Assembly (NCBI GenBank): GCA_902616005.1
Contig: CACMRG010000012.1
Location: 1 to 46,104 of the forward strand
Direction of reading: 5' to 3'
Length of the DNA: 46,104 nt
Source of the DNA: an uncultured SAR116 cluster alpha proteobacterium
GTDB taxonomy: Bacteria; Pseudomonadota; Alphaproteobacteria; Puniceispirillales; Marisalimonadaceae
Below, one piece after another: positions 27,383 through 37,659 of the stretch. Both the position numbers and the translations under genes were made by a program. Under the pieces are notes generated by a model that was not told the DNA's origin, did no database searches, and was given only the letters and a program-made list of their open reading frames with translations. Position 1 is the stretch's first letter. Every line of letters begins with the position of its first letter.

Positions 27383-29023
27383 TTAATTATTATTAACCAT
27401 AAAAATTATCTCTTCTAAGATTTTTTCGCTCTCATCAATATTAACCTTTTCAACTGACGAACGTAATTTTGAAAAAATTACTTCTAATCTTAAATCACCA
27501 AGATAACTAATAAGATTTTTTTCTTTTAAAGTTTCAATTAACTCAATACAACTCACAGCAGAATCATTTCTAATCCTATTAAATATAACTTCTTTAACTT
27601 CATGTAAACTATTATTAGTAAAATTTATGTTTATTAATTTTTTTTCAAAAATACTGAAGAGTTTTGGAAAGTTAATAATTATAATAAGAATTACTTTAAA
27701 TCTATAATCATTTTCAATGCTAGGCAAACTCAAATTAATAGAATGATTAAATTTGTTAGTTCTTTCCCTCTTTTTAGATCTTAAAATATTAATTCTATTT
27801 TGTAGATCATCATTTATAGCTAAACGAAGATTCTTATCTTTAATTTGATAAGTTTTATTTCTTAAAAACTTCCAGAATTTTGCAATTTCCTCAGGAGTAT
27901 CATTAATTTTATTTTTAAGACCCATTAACCATATGATGTCCGATACATTATAACTTTTTTTTAACAAAAGATTAAAATTTTTTTTACCATTTTTAATCAA
28001 ATATTCTTCAGGGTCCAGGTTATTTGGAAGAAATATAAACCTAAATATATTGTCTGTTTTTAAAAGTGGTAATAGTTTTTCAAATAATCTAATTGAAGCA
28101 TTTTTTCCAGCTTGGTCACCATCAAATACAACGAAAATATTTTTTGAAAGTTTTGTTAGAATATCTATTTGTTTGTCTGAAACAGCAGTACCCAAAGTAG
28201 CTACAGCAGAATATCCAAATTTATGTAAAGCGATAACATCCATGTAGCCTTCACATAGAATAACATTATCTGTATTTTTATTACTTTTTTTAATATTATA
28301 AGCACCGAATAAAACATTTCTTTTACTGAAGACATCACTTTCAGGTGAATTCAAATATTTAGGTTCAGATGAATTTGTTGTTCTTCCACCAAAGCCTAGA
28401 ATTTTTCCATTTGTTGAAATTATAGGAATCATTATTCGGTTATAAAAATAACAGTATAGATTTTCATATTTCTTTTTTGCCAAACCTACTTCAATTAATT
28501 CGTCCTCTTTGATATTTTTTGATTTCAAAAAATCTATTAGTTGTTTGTTAGCTTTTATTGATGGCGCATAACCTATTTGAAATTCTGTTCGTATTTCATT
28601 ATTTAAACCTCTATTATTTAAGTAATCTAAAACATTTACATAACTTTTACTATTTAACATTTCAATAAAGAAATTTGATGATAGCTTGAGAGTTTCATAT
28701 TTATTTTGAAAAGATATATTTTGATTTTTTTGAGTGTCAATTGTCAAACCAATTGAACTTGCTAAATATTTTAAAGCATTAAAAAAGTCTAAATTTTCAG
28801 TTTCCATAACAAAAGAAAAAATATCTCCATGTTTTCCACACCCAAAACAGTGATAAAACTTTTTTTCATCATGCACATTAAATGATGGTGTTTTTTCAGA
28901 ATGAAATGGACATAAACCTATAAAGCTATTATCATTTTTTTTCTTTAAGTTAATTTTTTTTGAAATTATTTCAGATAATTTAATTTGATCTTTTATCTCT
29001 TCTTTTAAATCATCATTTTTCAT
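27383..29023 (-). CDS. dnaG: DNA primase DnaG
   Basis: Synthesises RNA primers at the replication fork. The 546 residues contain the N-terminal zinc ribbon (C-P-F-H ... C-F-G-C-G), the RNA polymerase core and a TOPRIM domain with C-E-G-Y-M-D-V and F-D-G-D-x-A-G-K. The C-terminal DnaB-binding part is short and poorly conserved, so the protein is a little below the usual length. The neighbours yqeY (6 bp upstream) and rpoD (10 bp downstream) recreate the macromolecular-synthesis operon, with yqeY in place of rpsU. Confidence 0.96.
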   Translation of the reverse strand: MKNDDLKEEIKDQIKLSEIISKKINLKKKNDNSFIGLCPFHSEKTPSFNVHDEKKFYHCFGCGKHGDIFSFVMETENLDFFNALKYLASSIGLTIDTQKNQNISFQNKYETLKLSSNFFIEMLNSKSYVNVLDYLNNRGLNNEIRTEFQIGYAPSIKANKQLIDFLKSKNIKEDELIEVGLAKKKYENLYCYFYNRIMIPIISTNGKILGFGGRTTNSSEPKYLNSPESDVFSKRNVLFGAYNIKKSNKNTDNVILCEGYMDVIALHKFGYSAVATLGTAVSDKQIDILTKLSKNIFVVFDGDQAGKNASIRLFEKLLPLLKTDNIFRFIFLPNNLDPEEYLIKNGKKNFNLLLKKSYNVSDIIWLMGLKNKINDTPEEIAKFWKFLRNKTYQIKDKNLRLAINDDLQNRINILRSKKRERTNKFNHSINLSLPSIENDYRFKVILIIIINFPKLFSIFEKKLININFTNNSLHEVKEVIFNRIRNDSAVSCIELIETLKEKNLISYLGDLRLEVIFSKLRSSVEKVNIDESEKILEEIIFMVNNN

Positions 29024-29029
29024 TATAAA

Positions 29030-29482
29030 TTAAATTAATGTCTCTTTTAAGAATTTACTAGCTTTACTGAAATCCATATTTGTAGCATAATGTTCTTTAA
29101 GATAGCTCATAACTTTTCCCATATCTCTAATGGATTTTGCGTCTTTAGTTTTTATTACATCTTTAACAATTTTAGCAATTTCATCATCATCCATTTGTTT
29201 TGGTAAAAATCCCTTGATTATATTAATCTCATCCTCTTCACTTTTAACTAAATCTAACCTGTTGCCTTTTGAATAAAGTTCAATTGACTCTTCTCTTTGC
29301 TTTTGCATTTTTTTTAGTAATGAAATTATTTCAGCCTCACTAATACCATTCTGATTTCCTTGAGATCTGACAACAATATCTCTATCCTTAATAGCTGCTA
29401 TTATTAATCTTATTGTTTTAGTAGCTACTAAATTTTTATTAATAACTGATTTTTTTAATTCAGAATTTAATTTTTCTCTCAT
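29030..29482 (-). CDS. yqeY: GatB/YqeY domain protein
   Basis: A 150-residue stand-alone GatB/YqeY domain, related to the tRNA-binding tail of the amidotransferase subunit GatB. Family features are M-R-E-K-L near the start, L-K-K-M-Q-K-Q-R-E-E-S-I, G-F-L-P-K-Q-M and M-G-K-V-M. Its exact function is not established. It heads the yqeY-dnaG-rpoD run and has an AGG about six bases before its ATG. Confidence 0.92.
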   Translation of the reverse strand: MREKLNSELKKSVINKNLVATKTIRLIIAAIKDRDIVVRSQGNQNGISEAEIISLLKKMQKQREESIELYSKGNRLDLVKSEEDEINIIKGFLPKQMDDDEIAKIVKDVIKTKDAKSIRDMGKVMSYLKEHYATNMDFSKASKFLKETLI

Positions 29483-29519
29483 AAAACACCTTTGTGCAAA
29501 GTTCTTCCGTTTAATTTTA

Positions 29520-29548
29520 TTGACCTTACATGTAAACCATTTTAATTA
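29520..29548 (+). promoter_or_regulatory. Weak candidate promoter for carAB
   Basis: TTGACC at 29520-29525 is a good -35 box; 17 bp later TAATTA (29543-29548) is a poor -10 match, with TAATAT further on at 29547-29552. A 10-bp palindrome TTACATGTAA lies at 29526-29535 in the spacer. This is the divergent region between yqeY and carA. Confidence 0.33.
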
Positions 29549-29588
29549 ATATATAAATATTTTTGATTTTATTTACTTGAGTATATAT

Positions 29589-30800
29589 ATGAACGATTCT
29601 AAAAATTCCAAATTGAACACTTATATACCTTTTAATTATTTAAACCAAAACATTTTACCAAAAAATTCAATATTAATATTAGAAACTGGAGAAAAATTTT
29701 TTGGATATTCTTTTGGATCAGAAAATTTGGGAATAGGTGAATTATGCTTCAATACATCAATAACAGGATATCAAGAAATTATTACTGATCCGTCATATTC
29801 TAATCAAATTATAAACTTTACTTTTCCACATATAGGAAATGTAGGTTATAATAAATACGATAATGAAGGTAAATCAAATGTTTCTGGTGTGATAACAAGA
29901 CAACTACCTTCTAGAGGATCAAACTGGAGAAGTAATAAAAATTTTTCTGAATGGTTAAAAGAATTGTCAATACCTGGAATTGCTGGAATTGATACAAGAA
30001 AATTAACTAAAATTATTAGAGGTAAAAGATCAATTAATGCAATAATTGCCAAAATTAATAGTAATGGTAAATTAAATGAATTAAATAAAATTTTACAAAA
30101 CCATCCTTCTATGGATGGTCTTGAGTTATTTAGCAAAATTTCAACAAAAAAAGAATATTTTTGGAATGAGAAATTACATAAATTACTTAAATTAGAAAAA
30201 AAACAAAACAATAAACCATTGAAAATAGTTGCCATTGATTATGGAATAAAATCAAATATTTTAAGAAACTTGAATGAAAGAAATTTTGAAGTTTGCTTAG
30301 TCCCTTATAATATATCTATTGAAAAAATTATTTATAAAAATCCAGATGGTATTTTTTTATCTAATGGACCAGGTGATCCTAAAGCATCAGATGCATCAGT
30401 TTTCAAATTATTAAAACAATTAATTATTTTAAAAATTCCAATTTTTGGCATTTGTATTGGTCATCAGCTCATAGCTTTATCATTAGGTGCTCGAACCTCT
30501 AAAATGAAACAAGGACATAGAGGTGCGAATCATCCAGTTAAAAATTTAGAAACGAATAGTGTAGAAATCACAAGTCAAAATCATGGATTTATTGTTGATA
30601 AAAATAGTCTTCCAAATGAACTTCAAATAACTCATATCTCTTTATTTGATCAATCAATTGAAGGCATTAAACATAAAGAACTTCCAATTTTTTCAGTTCA
30701 ATTTCACCCTGAAGCTTCCCCAGGACCTACAGATACGACTTATTTATTTGATAAATTTTATAATCTTTGTCTAGAGTATAGTAATGCCAAAAAGAACTGA
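29589..30800 (+). CDS. carA: Carbamoyl-phosphate synthase small subunit
   Basis: Glutamine amidotransferase subunit feeding ammonia to CarB for arginine and pyrimidine synthesis. From ATG 29589 it is 403 residues; a TTG twelve bases earlier is in frame but the ATG is preferred (GAG seven bases upstream). The N-terminal half has [11 protein letters not shown]; the class I amidotransferase half has the nucleophile in G-I-C-I-G-H-Q and the His/Glu pair in [10 protein letters not shown]. It overlaps carB by 17 bp. Confidence 0.97.
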   Translation: MNDSKNSKLNTYIPFNYLNQNILPKNSILILETGEKFFGYSFGSENLGIGELCFNTSITGYQEIITDPSYSNQIINFTFPHIGNVGYNKYDNEGKSNVSGVITRQLPSRGSNWRSNKNFSEWLKELSIPGIAGIDTRKLTKIIRGKRSINAIIAKINSNGKLNELNKILQNHPSMDGLELFSKISTKKEYFWNEKLHKLLKLEKKQNNKPLKIVAIDYGIKSNILRNLNERNFEVCLVPYNISIEKIIYKNPDGIFLSNGPGDPKASDASVFKLLKQLIILKIPIFGICIGHQLIALSLGARTSKMKQGHRGANHPVKNLETNSVEITSQNHGFIVDKNSLPNELQITHISLFDQSIEGIKHKELPIFSVQFHPEASPGPTDTTYLFDKFYNLCLEYSNAKKN

Positions 30801-33800
30801 TTTAAAATCTGTATTAATAATAGGTGCAGGTCCAATTATTATTGGTCAAGCTTGTGAATTTGATTATTCAGGTGCTCAAGCTTGTAAGGCTCTCAGAGAA
30901 GAAGGTATTAGAGTTATTTTAGTTAATTCTAATCCTGCAACCATAATGACCGATCCAATCATGGCAGACGCAACATATATTGAACCAATTCAAAAAAATG
31001 TAATACATAAAATAATTAAAAAAGAAAAGCCTGATGCAATATTACCAACCATGGGTGGCCAAACTGCACTAAATGTTACATTAGATTTACATAAAGATGG
31101 AATATTAGAAAATGAAAATATTGAAATTATAGGAGCTAAACCTGAATCTATAAAAAAAGCTGAAGATAGAAGTTTATTTAAAAAATCAATGGAGAAAATT
31201 GGATTGTCTTCAGCAAAAGCAAAAATTGCTAAGAATATGAATGAGGCTTTAAAATCATTAGATTTTGTTGGATTACCATGCATTATTAGGCCCTCTTTTA
31301 CGCTTGGTGGAGAAGGCGGCGGCGTAGCTTATAATAAAGATGAATTTATATCAATTATTGAACAAGGATTAAAATTAAGCCCAGTAAACGAAGTTTTGAT
31401 TGAGGAATCACTTATTGGATGGAAAGAATTTGAAATGGAAGTAGTAAGGGACAAATTTGATAATTGTATTATCGTTTGTTCAATTGAAAATATTGATCCT
31501 ATGGGAGTTCATACAGGAGATTCTATTACTGTTGCTCCAGCTTTGACTCTAACAGATAAAGAATATCAAAAAATGCGATCAGCAAGTATTAACATTCTCA
31601 GAGAAATCGGCGTTGACACAGGTGGATCAAATGTGCAGTTTGCAGTCAATCCTAAAGATGGAAGACAAATTGTAATTGAAATGAACCCTCGTGTAAGTAG
31701 ATCATCTGCACTTGCTTCAAAAGCAACTGGTTTTCCAATAGCAAAAATAGCTGCAAAACTTGCTATTGGTTATCATTTAGATGAGTTAATTAATGATATC
31801 ACAAAAAATACACCTGCTAGCTTTGAACCAACAATTGATTATGTAGTAACAAAAATTCCAAAATTTACATTTGAAAAATTTCCAGGATCAAAAAAATATT
31901 TAACAACTTCAATGAAATCTGTTGGTGAAGCTATGTCAATAGGTAGATCTTTTCAAGAGTCTCTTCAAAAAGGACTAAGATCTCTTGAAAATGATTATTC
32001 AGGATTAGATAAAATCAATAATATCTCTTTAGAAGAATTTGATAAATTACTTAGTGAACCAATTCCAGAAAGATTATTAATTATAGCTGAAGCAATTAGA
32101 ATTGGTATTTCTCTAAATGAAATTCATAACAAAACAGGATGGGATTTTTGGTTTTTAGAACAGATTAGTGGAATAATTGAAGTAGAACAATTTTTAAGAA
32201 AAAATGGGTTAAATAAAAATAAGGAATTTTTAATAAATCTTAAATCAATGGGCTTTTCAGATACAAAAATTTCTGAATTGGTAAATGTTGATGTAAATAA
32301 AATTATAAATCTTAGAAAAAAATATAATATTTTCCCCTCTTTTAAAAGAGTAGATACTTGTTCGGCTGAGATTTCTTCTGAAACAGCTTATCTTTATAGT
32401 TCTTATGAACTATCAGATATTACAGAATGTGAAGCAAATCCATCTAAAAAACAAAAAGTTATAATTCTGGGAGGTGGACCAAATAGAATTGGCCAGGGCA
32501 TTGAGTTTGATTATTGTTGTGTTCATGCATCTTATAGTTTTAAGGAGATGGGAATTGAATCAATTATGATTAATTGTAATCCAGAGACAGTCTCTACTGA
32601 TTATGATACTTCTGATAAACTTTATTTTGAACCACTTACTTTTGAAAATGTTTTTGATATAATTTATAAAGAACAGAAAAATGGGGAATTGCTTGGTGTA
32701 ATTGTTCAGTTAGGTGGTCAAACTCCACTTAAAATTGCAAATGAATTATACAAATCAGGTGTCAAAATTCTAGGGACTTCAGTTGATGCTATTGACCTGG
32801 CTGAAGATAGAGACAGATTTCAAAAATTGATTAATTCTTTAAATCTAAAACAACCAAATAATGACGTTGCTAAAAGTAAAGTAGAAGCTCAAAAAATTTG
32901 TGAAAAAATAGGTTTTCCTATTGTTATTAGACCAAGTTATGTTCTCGGAGGAAGAGCCATGGAGATCATACATAATATTAATCAATTAAATAAGTACATT
33001 AACGAAGCTGTAAGAGTGTCTGGAAAAAATCCTGTATTAATAGATCAATTTTTAAAAAATGCTATGGAAGTTGATGTTGATGCAATATCTGATGGAGAAG
33101 ATATTTTTATAGCTGGTATTATGGAACATATTGAGGAAGCTGGAATTCACTCGGGAGATTCTGCATGTGTATTACCACCACAAAACATATCTGACCAAAT
33201 GTTAAATGAGATAAGAAATCAAACTAAAATTATTGCAAAAAGATTAAAAGTTAAAGGCTTTATGAATATTCAATTTGCTATAAAAGATGACCAGTTATTT
33301 ATTTTGGAAGTTAATCCAAGAGGAAGCAGAACTATACCATTTGTTGCAAAAGCAACAGGAAATCCCCTAGTAAATTATGCTTGTCAAATTATGATTGGTT
33401 GTTCAATAAAAGAACTTAAATTAAAAGAAAATAATATTAAACATGTTTGTGTCAAAGAAGCTGTATTTCCTTTTTCAAGATTTCCAGGTACTGATATTAT
33501 TTTAGGGCCAGAAATGAAATCAACTGGTGAAGTTATGGGAATTGATAAAAACTTTGAACTTGCCTTTTATAAAAGTCAATTGGGCTCAAACATACCTCTT
33601 CCTCAAAAAGGTAAAATATTTATTTCGATTAAAGATGATGATAAAAGAAAAATAATTGAACCAGCAAAATCATTATTAAGTTTAGGTTTTGATTTAACTG
33701 GGACTAAAGGAACTGCAACCTTCCTAAATGACAATAAAATTTCTTGTGAACATGTCAAGAAAGTTTTTGAAGGAAGACCAAACATAGTTGATTTAATGAT

Positions 33801-34002
33801 ATCAAATGAAATTGATCTTGTTATAAACACTGTTGAAGGCTTGAAATCAATTGAAGACAGCTTTTCATTAAGACAAACTGCATTATTAAATAATATTCCT
33901 TATTATACTACCATACAAGGAGCTATTGCAGTAACATCTGCTATAAAAAGTGTAATAAACAAAAAAATTGATGTACACTCATTACAATCATATTTAAATT
34001 GA
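30784..34002 (+). CDS. carB: Carbamoyl-phosphate synthase large subunit
   Basis: Makes carbamoyl phosphate from bicarbonate, ammonia and two ATP. The 1072 residues are full length, with two ATP-grasp halves (first with T-L-G-G-E-G-G-G near residue 170, second with V-L-G-G-R-A-M-E near 720), repeated E-M-N-P-R and E-V-N-P-R-G-S-R-T motifs, and a C-terminal MGS-like allosteric domain from about 940. Its ATG lies inside the end of carA, so the two are coupled. Confidence 0.98.
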   Translation: MPKRTDLKSVLIIGAGPIIIGQACEFDYSGAQACKALREEGIRVILVNSNPATIMTDPIMADATYIEPIQKNVIHKIIKKEKPDAILPTMGGQTALNVTLDLHKDGILENENIEIIGAKPESIKKAEDRSLFKKSMEKIGLSSAKAKIAKNMNEALKSLDFVGLPCIIRPSFTLGGEGGGVAYNKDEFISIIEQGLKLSPVNEVLIEESLIGWKEFEMEVVRDKFDNCIIVCSIENIDPMGVHTGDSITVAPALTLTDKEYQKMRSASINILREIGVDTGGSNVQFAVNPKDGRQIVIEMNPRVSRSSALASKATGFPIAKIAAKLAIGYHLDELINDITKNTPASFEPTIDYVVTKIPKFTFEKFPGSKKYLTTSMKSVGEAMSIGRSFQESLQKGLRSLENDYSGLDKINNISLEEFDKLLSEPIPERLLIIAEAIRIGISLNEIHNKTGWDFWFLEQISGIIEVEQFLRKNGLNKNKEFLINLKSMGFSDTKISELVNVDVNKIINLRKKYNIFPSFKRVDTCSAEISSETAYLYSSYELSDITECEANPSKKQKVIILGGGPNRIGQGIEFDYCCVHASYSFKEMGIESIMINCNPETVSTDYDTSDKLYFEPLTFENVFDIIYKEQKNGELLGVIVQLGGQTPLKIANELYKSGVKILGTSVDAIDLAEDRDRFQKLINSLNLKQPNNDVAKSKVEAQKICEKIGFPIVIRPSYVLGGRAMEIIHNINQLNKYINEAVRVSGKNPVLIDQFLKNAMEVDVDAISDGEDIFIAGIMEHIEEAGIHSGDSACVLPPQNISDQMLNEIRNQTKIIAKRLKVKGFMNIQFAIKDDQLFILEVNPRGSRTIPFVAKATGNPLVNYACQIMIGCSIKELKLKENNIKHVCVKEAVFPFSRFPGTDIILGPEMKSTGEVMGIDKNFELAFYKSQLGSNIPLPQKGKIFISIKDDDKRKIIEPAKSLLSLGFDLTGTKGTATFLNDNKISCEHVKKVFEGRPNIVDLMISNEIDLVINTVEGLKSIEDSFSLRQTALLNNIPYYTTIQGAIAVTSAIKSVINKKIDVHSLQSYLN

Positions 34003-34015
34003 TTGGAGTTTTTTT

Positions 34016-34492
34016 ATGGACAAAGTACCTTTTACAATAAATGGATTAGAAGATTTAAAAAATGAATTAAATGATCTAAAAAAAATTCAAAGGCCAGAAA
34101 TTATTAAAGCCATCTCAACTGCTCGTGAACATGGAGATTTGTCAGAAAATGCAGAATATCATGCTGCTAAAGAAAAACAATCATTTATAGAAGGAAGAAT
34201 AACTGAACTTGAGAATGTTTTAAGTAGAGCTGAAGTTATAGATTTATCAAAACTGGATGGAAAAAAGGTAACTTTTGGTACAAGAGTAACTGTATTTGAT
34301 GAAAATTCAGATAAGGATGTAGAGTTTTCAATTGTAGGCCCTTATGAGGCTAACTTAGAAAAAGGATTAATTTCTGTATCTTCGCCATTAGCGAAAGGTC
34401 TTATGAGTAAAGAAAGCGGCTCCCAAGTAGAAATTAAAACTCCAAGCGGTTTAAAAAAATATGAAATTTTAAATATAGATATTTTAAAATAA
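34016..34492 (+). CDS. greA: Transcription elongation factor GreA
   Basis: Restarts backtracked RNA polymerase by stimulating transcript cleavage. The 158 residues have the N-terminal coiled coil with the tip acidic pair in E-H-G-D-L-S-E-N-A-E-Y-H-A-A-K-E and the C-terminal FKBP-like domain. GGAG lies about eight bases before the ATG. It follows carB by 13 bp. Confidence 0.97.
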   Translation: MDKVPFTINGLEDLKNELNDLKKIQRPEIIKAISTAREHGDLSENAEYHAAKEKQSFIEGRITELENVLSRAEVIDLSKLDGKKVTFGTRVTVFDENSDKDVEFSIVGPYEANLEKGLISVSSPLAKGLMSKESGSQVEIKTPSGLKKYEILNIDILK

Positions 34493-34497
34493 CTCTA

Positions 34498-35460
34498 ATG
34501 AATATAGAATGCTTGATATTGTTAGTTGGCATTAAAGGGATCGATAATCAATCAATAGCTCTCGCAAAAAATTTAGGTTTAAAATTTAAAAAAATTGAAA
34601 TTAAAATTAATCCTTTTTTAACTACTTTTCCTTTTTTTGGGAATATTTTCAATAATTTAGAAAATAATTTTAAATTAATAAAAAAATATAATTTTAAATA
34701 TTTAATTACTACTGGAAAAAAATTATCAGGAGTTTCAGTAGCTCTCAAAAAGATCTATGGTAAAAAAATTATTAATATTCATTTACAAAAACCAAATTTT
34801 TATTCTAAATATTTTGATATACTTATAATACCTGAACATGATGGGTTTTACCGTAAAAATAATGTTATTAATATTGTAGGCTCACTTTGTCCATTTAATG
34901 AAGTAGAAATAAAAAAAAATAACCCTGTAATAGAAAAAAAATTTAAATATTTTCAGTCTCCTAACGTGTTGGTTCTTTTAGGTGGTAAGAGTAAAAGATA
35001 TACTCCAACTAAGACAGACTATTCCAAGCTATTATTTGAAATAAAATACGCAGCAAAAAAAATTTCAGCAAATGTTATTATTTGCCAGTCTAGGAGAACA
35101 CCAGAAAATGTTTTATACTTGGCAGAACAAATTTTTTCTGATTTCTCAAATAGTTTTTACATATCAAAAAAAAATGAAACTAATATTTATCCATCTATAA
35201 TTAAAATATGTGAATATATAATTGTAACAAACGACAGTGTAAATATGATTAGTGAGATTGCCTCTACATCGAACAATTTATTTTTGGGATATTTAAATAA
35301 AGAAAAAAGCAAATTAAAATCATTTCACAAAAAACTATTGAACCATAATAGCTTAAAGATATTTAAAAAATCTTTCTATAATTTTAAAAAAATCCCATTA
35401 GATAATCAAAAAAAATTAAATAAAGATTTTAAATTAATCTTAAATAAATTATCTAAATAA
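34498..35460 (+). CDS. ELM1/GtrOC1-family protein (DUF1022)
   Basis: A 320-residue glycosyltransferase-B-like protein of the bacterial family related to plant ELM1. Family traits are the central I-I-P-E-H-D-G (P-x-H-D), the G-S-L-C block, V-L-L-G-G-K-S-K-R-Y near residue 160 and the C-terminal T-N-D-S-V-N-M-I-S-E-I that resembles a nucleotide-sugar site. The biochemical function is unknown. It lies 5 bp after greA and its end overlaps that of msrP on the other strand by 12 bp. Confidence 0.8.
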   Translation: MNIECLILLVGIKGIDNQSIALAKNLGLKFKKIEIKINPFLTTFPFFGNIFNNLENNFKLIKKYNFKYLITTGKKLSGVSVALKKIYGKKIINIHLQKPNFYSKYFDILIIPEHDGFYRKNNVINIVGSLCPFNEVEIKKNNPVIEKKFKYFQSPNVLVLLGGKSKRYTPTKTDYSKLLFEIKYAAKKISANVIICQSRRTPENVLYLAEQIFSDFSNSFYISKKNETNIYPSIIKICEYIIVTNDSVNMISEIASTSNNLFLGYLNKEKSKLKSFHKKLLNHNSLKIFKKSFYNFKKIPLDNQKKLNKDFKLILNKLSK

Positions 35461-36399
35461 TTTCAATTTTTCCTGTTTAGACAAGTTTGCATAAAGATAA
35501 GATACATTTTCTTCATAACCATTATAAATTTGTGTTTTTTGATATTTATTTGCACCTAATAATTGCTCTTTACTTTGAGACCATCTTGGATGTGGCACAT
35601 TTGGATTCACATTTGCCCAAAAACCATATTCTTTTGGTGCTAATTTTTCCCATAAGCCAATGGGCTTTTCTTTTGTAAAAGTAATTTTCACGATGGATTT
35701 GATTGATTTAAAACCATACTTCCAAGGCAATACTAATCTCAAAGGAGCACCATTTTGATTAGGTATATCTTTTCCATACATCCCAGTTGCAAAAAAAGCT
35801 AAGTCATTTTTCGCTTCCTTTAGAGTTATACCCTCAACATATGGCCAAGGGTACCAGTTTTGTTTTTGACCAGGTGCAATTTTTGGGTCATAAAAAGTTT
35901 CAAACTTTAGATAGTTAGCCCCCTTATCTGGATCAACAAGATTTAAAATTTTGTTCACAGGAAATCCTAACCATGGAATAACCATGGCCCAGCCCTCAAC
36001 ACAACGAAATCTATAAATTCTTTCTTCAAGACCAATCAATTTTTTTAGATTATTGATATCAAATGTTTTCTTTTTTTTGACTAAACCATCAATTTTAATT
36101 GACCAATTATCAACTTTTAGTTTTGAAGCTCTTCGCCAAATATTTTTACTAGAACCAAATTCATAAAAGTTTGTGTATGTTGTAGCTAATTTTTCATTTG
36201 TGTAAGGTGACGGAAGGAAATAATTTTTATTAAGTTTATTTGATGCTTCATATGATGCGTAAGATAATGAAGGATATAATGATAACGTTAATACTGTTTT
36301 ACCAAGTGAATTTAAAAACAATCTTCTATTTCTAAAACAACTTTCATCAGTTACTAAAGCTTCTGAGATATGCCAAGACTTTTTCTTCTTTATATACAT
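35449..36399 (-). CDS. msrP: Protein-methionine-sulfoxide reductase catalytic subunit MsrP (YedY)
   Basis: Periplasmic molybdenum enzyme that repairs oxidised methionine in envelope proteins. The 316-residue precursor has a twin-arginine signal (N-R-R-L-F-L-N-S-L-G near residues 24-33) and the Mo-ligating Cys in Y-R-F-R-C-V-E-G-W-A-M-V-I-P-W. Its heme partner MsrQ is not adjacent. The ATG directly abuts the aspC stop codon, so it is the second gene of that transcript. Cofactor genes moaD and moaE lie about 6 kb to the right. Confidence 0.92.
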   Translation of the reverse strand: MYIKKKKSWHISEALVTDESCFRNRRLFLNSLGKTVLTLSLYPSLSYASYEASNKLNKNYFLPSPYTNEKLATTYTNFYEFGSSKNIWRRASKLKVDNWSIKIDGLVKKKKTFDINNLKKLIGLEERIYRFRCVEGWAMVIPWLGFPVNKILNLVDPDKGANYLKFETFYDPKIAPGQKQNWYPWPYVEGITLKEAKNDLAFFATGMYGKDIPNQNGAPLRLVLPWKYGFKSIKSIVKITFTKEKPIGLWEKLAPKEYGFWANVNPNVPHPRWSQSKEQLLGANKYQKTQIYNGYEENVSYLYANLSKQEKLKLFR

Positions 36400-37602
36400 T
36401 TAGGTCAATTTGCTAACAGAATTTTTAATATTTTGTATTGCTATTTTAAGATCGTCGGTACTTGTCGCATATGAAACTCTAAAATATGGTTCTAAACCAA
36501 ATGCACTCCCAGGTACAGCTGCAACTTTAGCTTCTTCTAAAATCCACTCAACAATATCTGTGTCATTGCTTAAATATTTTCCTTTTTTAGTTTTTTTCCC
36601 AATCAATCCAGATACATTTGGATAAGCATAAAAAGCTCCTTTTGGCATTACACAGCGTATCCCATCAATGGAATTTAAGCCTTCAACCACGAGATTTTTT
36701 CTTTCATTAAAAGCTTCTAGACAAGGTTCTAAAAACTTTCTGTCACCATTCAATCCAGCTAATGCTGCATATTGTGATATTGAAGTTGGATTAGAGGTTG
36801 ATTGACCTTGTATTTTCATCATAGCAAGTATCAAATCTTTTCTTCCGGCAGCATACCCAATTCTCCAACCAGTCATACAATAGCTTTTTGAAACGCCATT
36901 TACAGTAAGAATTCTATCTTTCAAATCCGGAGCAATTTGTGCAAGTGTGTAGAATTGAAACTTATCATAAACAATGTATTCATATATATCATCTGTGATT
37001 ATATTTATATTTTTATGTTGTCTCAATACTTCTGCAATATTAATTAATTCTTGTTTTGTGTAACATGAACCTGATGGATTAGAAGGACTATTTAAAATTA
37101 TCCATTTTGTTTTTTCTGATATAATATTATCTAATTCCAAAGGATTAATTTTAAAATTATTTTCTTCGTCGCAATTCAAAATTTTCGGGGTGCCACCAGC
37201 TAATATCGTCATATCTGGGTAAGAAACCCAATATGGTGTCGGAATAATAACTTCATCTCCTGAATTTAATGAAGCAAACAAAGCATTAAATAAAATCTGT
37301 TTTCCACCAACTCCAACTATAACTTGATCCAGATTATAATCTATTTCATTGTCGTTTTTAAATTTGTTTACTATAGCTTGTTTTAACTCAGGTATACCCT
37401 CAACATTAGTATATTTAGTATAACCCATATTTATTGCTTTAATTGCAGCATCTTTTACATGTTTGGGTGTGTCAAAATCTGGTTCTCCAGCAGATAAGCT
37501 AATTATTTTTTCACCAGCTGCTCTAAGCTCTCTTGCTTTAGCTGTAATAACCATTGTGGGTGAAGGTTTAATTTTTTTTAAACTATGTGAAATAAATTCC
37601 AT
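36400..37602 (-). CDS. Aspartate aminotransferase-type PLP enzyme (class I)
   Basis: Pyridoxal-phosphate aminotransferase of fold type I, 400 residues. Signature blocks are L-S-A-G-E-P-D-F-D-T-P, N-S-P-S-N-P-S-G, the Schiff-base Lys in G-V-S-K-S-Y-C-M-T-G-W-R-I-G-Y and the C-terminal F-R-V-S-Y-A-T. It belongs to the 1-gamma subgroup typical of alphaproteobacterial AspC; some members also accept prephenate. The start is fixed by GGAG five bases upstream of the ATG. Confidence 0.92.
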   Translation of the reverse strand: MEFISHSLKKIKPSPTMVITAKARELRAAGEKIISLSAGEPDFDTPKHVKDAAIKAINMGYTKYTNVEGIPELKQAIVNKFKNDNEIDYNLDQVIVGVGGKQILFNALFASLNSGDEVIIPTPYWVSYPDMTILAGGTPKILNCDEENNFKINPLELDNIISEKTKWIILNSPSNPSGSCYTKQELINIAEVLRQHKNINIITDDIYEYIVYDKFQFYTLAQIAPDLKDRILTVNGVSKSYCMTGWRIGYAAGRKDLILAMMKIQGQSTSNPTSISQYAALAGLNGDRKFLEPCLEAFNERKNLVVEGLNSIDGIRCVMPKGAFYAYPNVSGLIGKKTKKGKYLSNDTDIVEWILEEAKVAAVPGSAFGLEPYFRVSYATSTDDLKIAIQNIKNSVSKLT

Positions 37603-37626
37603 TTAAACTCCAATTACTAACGCTAT

Positions 37627-37655
37627 TGAATAATTTTCTTTCTATCATAAATCAA
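37627..37655 (-). promoter_or_regulatory. Candidate promoter for the aminotransferase gene
   Basis: On the minus strand TTGATT (37655-37650) and TATTCA (37632-37627) are 17 bp apart, followed 24 bases later by the ATG with a good Shine-Dalgarno. The divergent gap to uvrB is only 57 bp; uvrB itself shows no Shine-Dalgarno in this gap. Confidence 0.4.
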
Positions 37656-37659
37656 TATT

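Noticed and set aside
29577-29588. TTG at 29577 as the carA start
   Set aside because: It adds only four residues and the ATG at 29589 has a plausible GAG at suitable distance.
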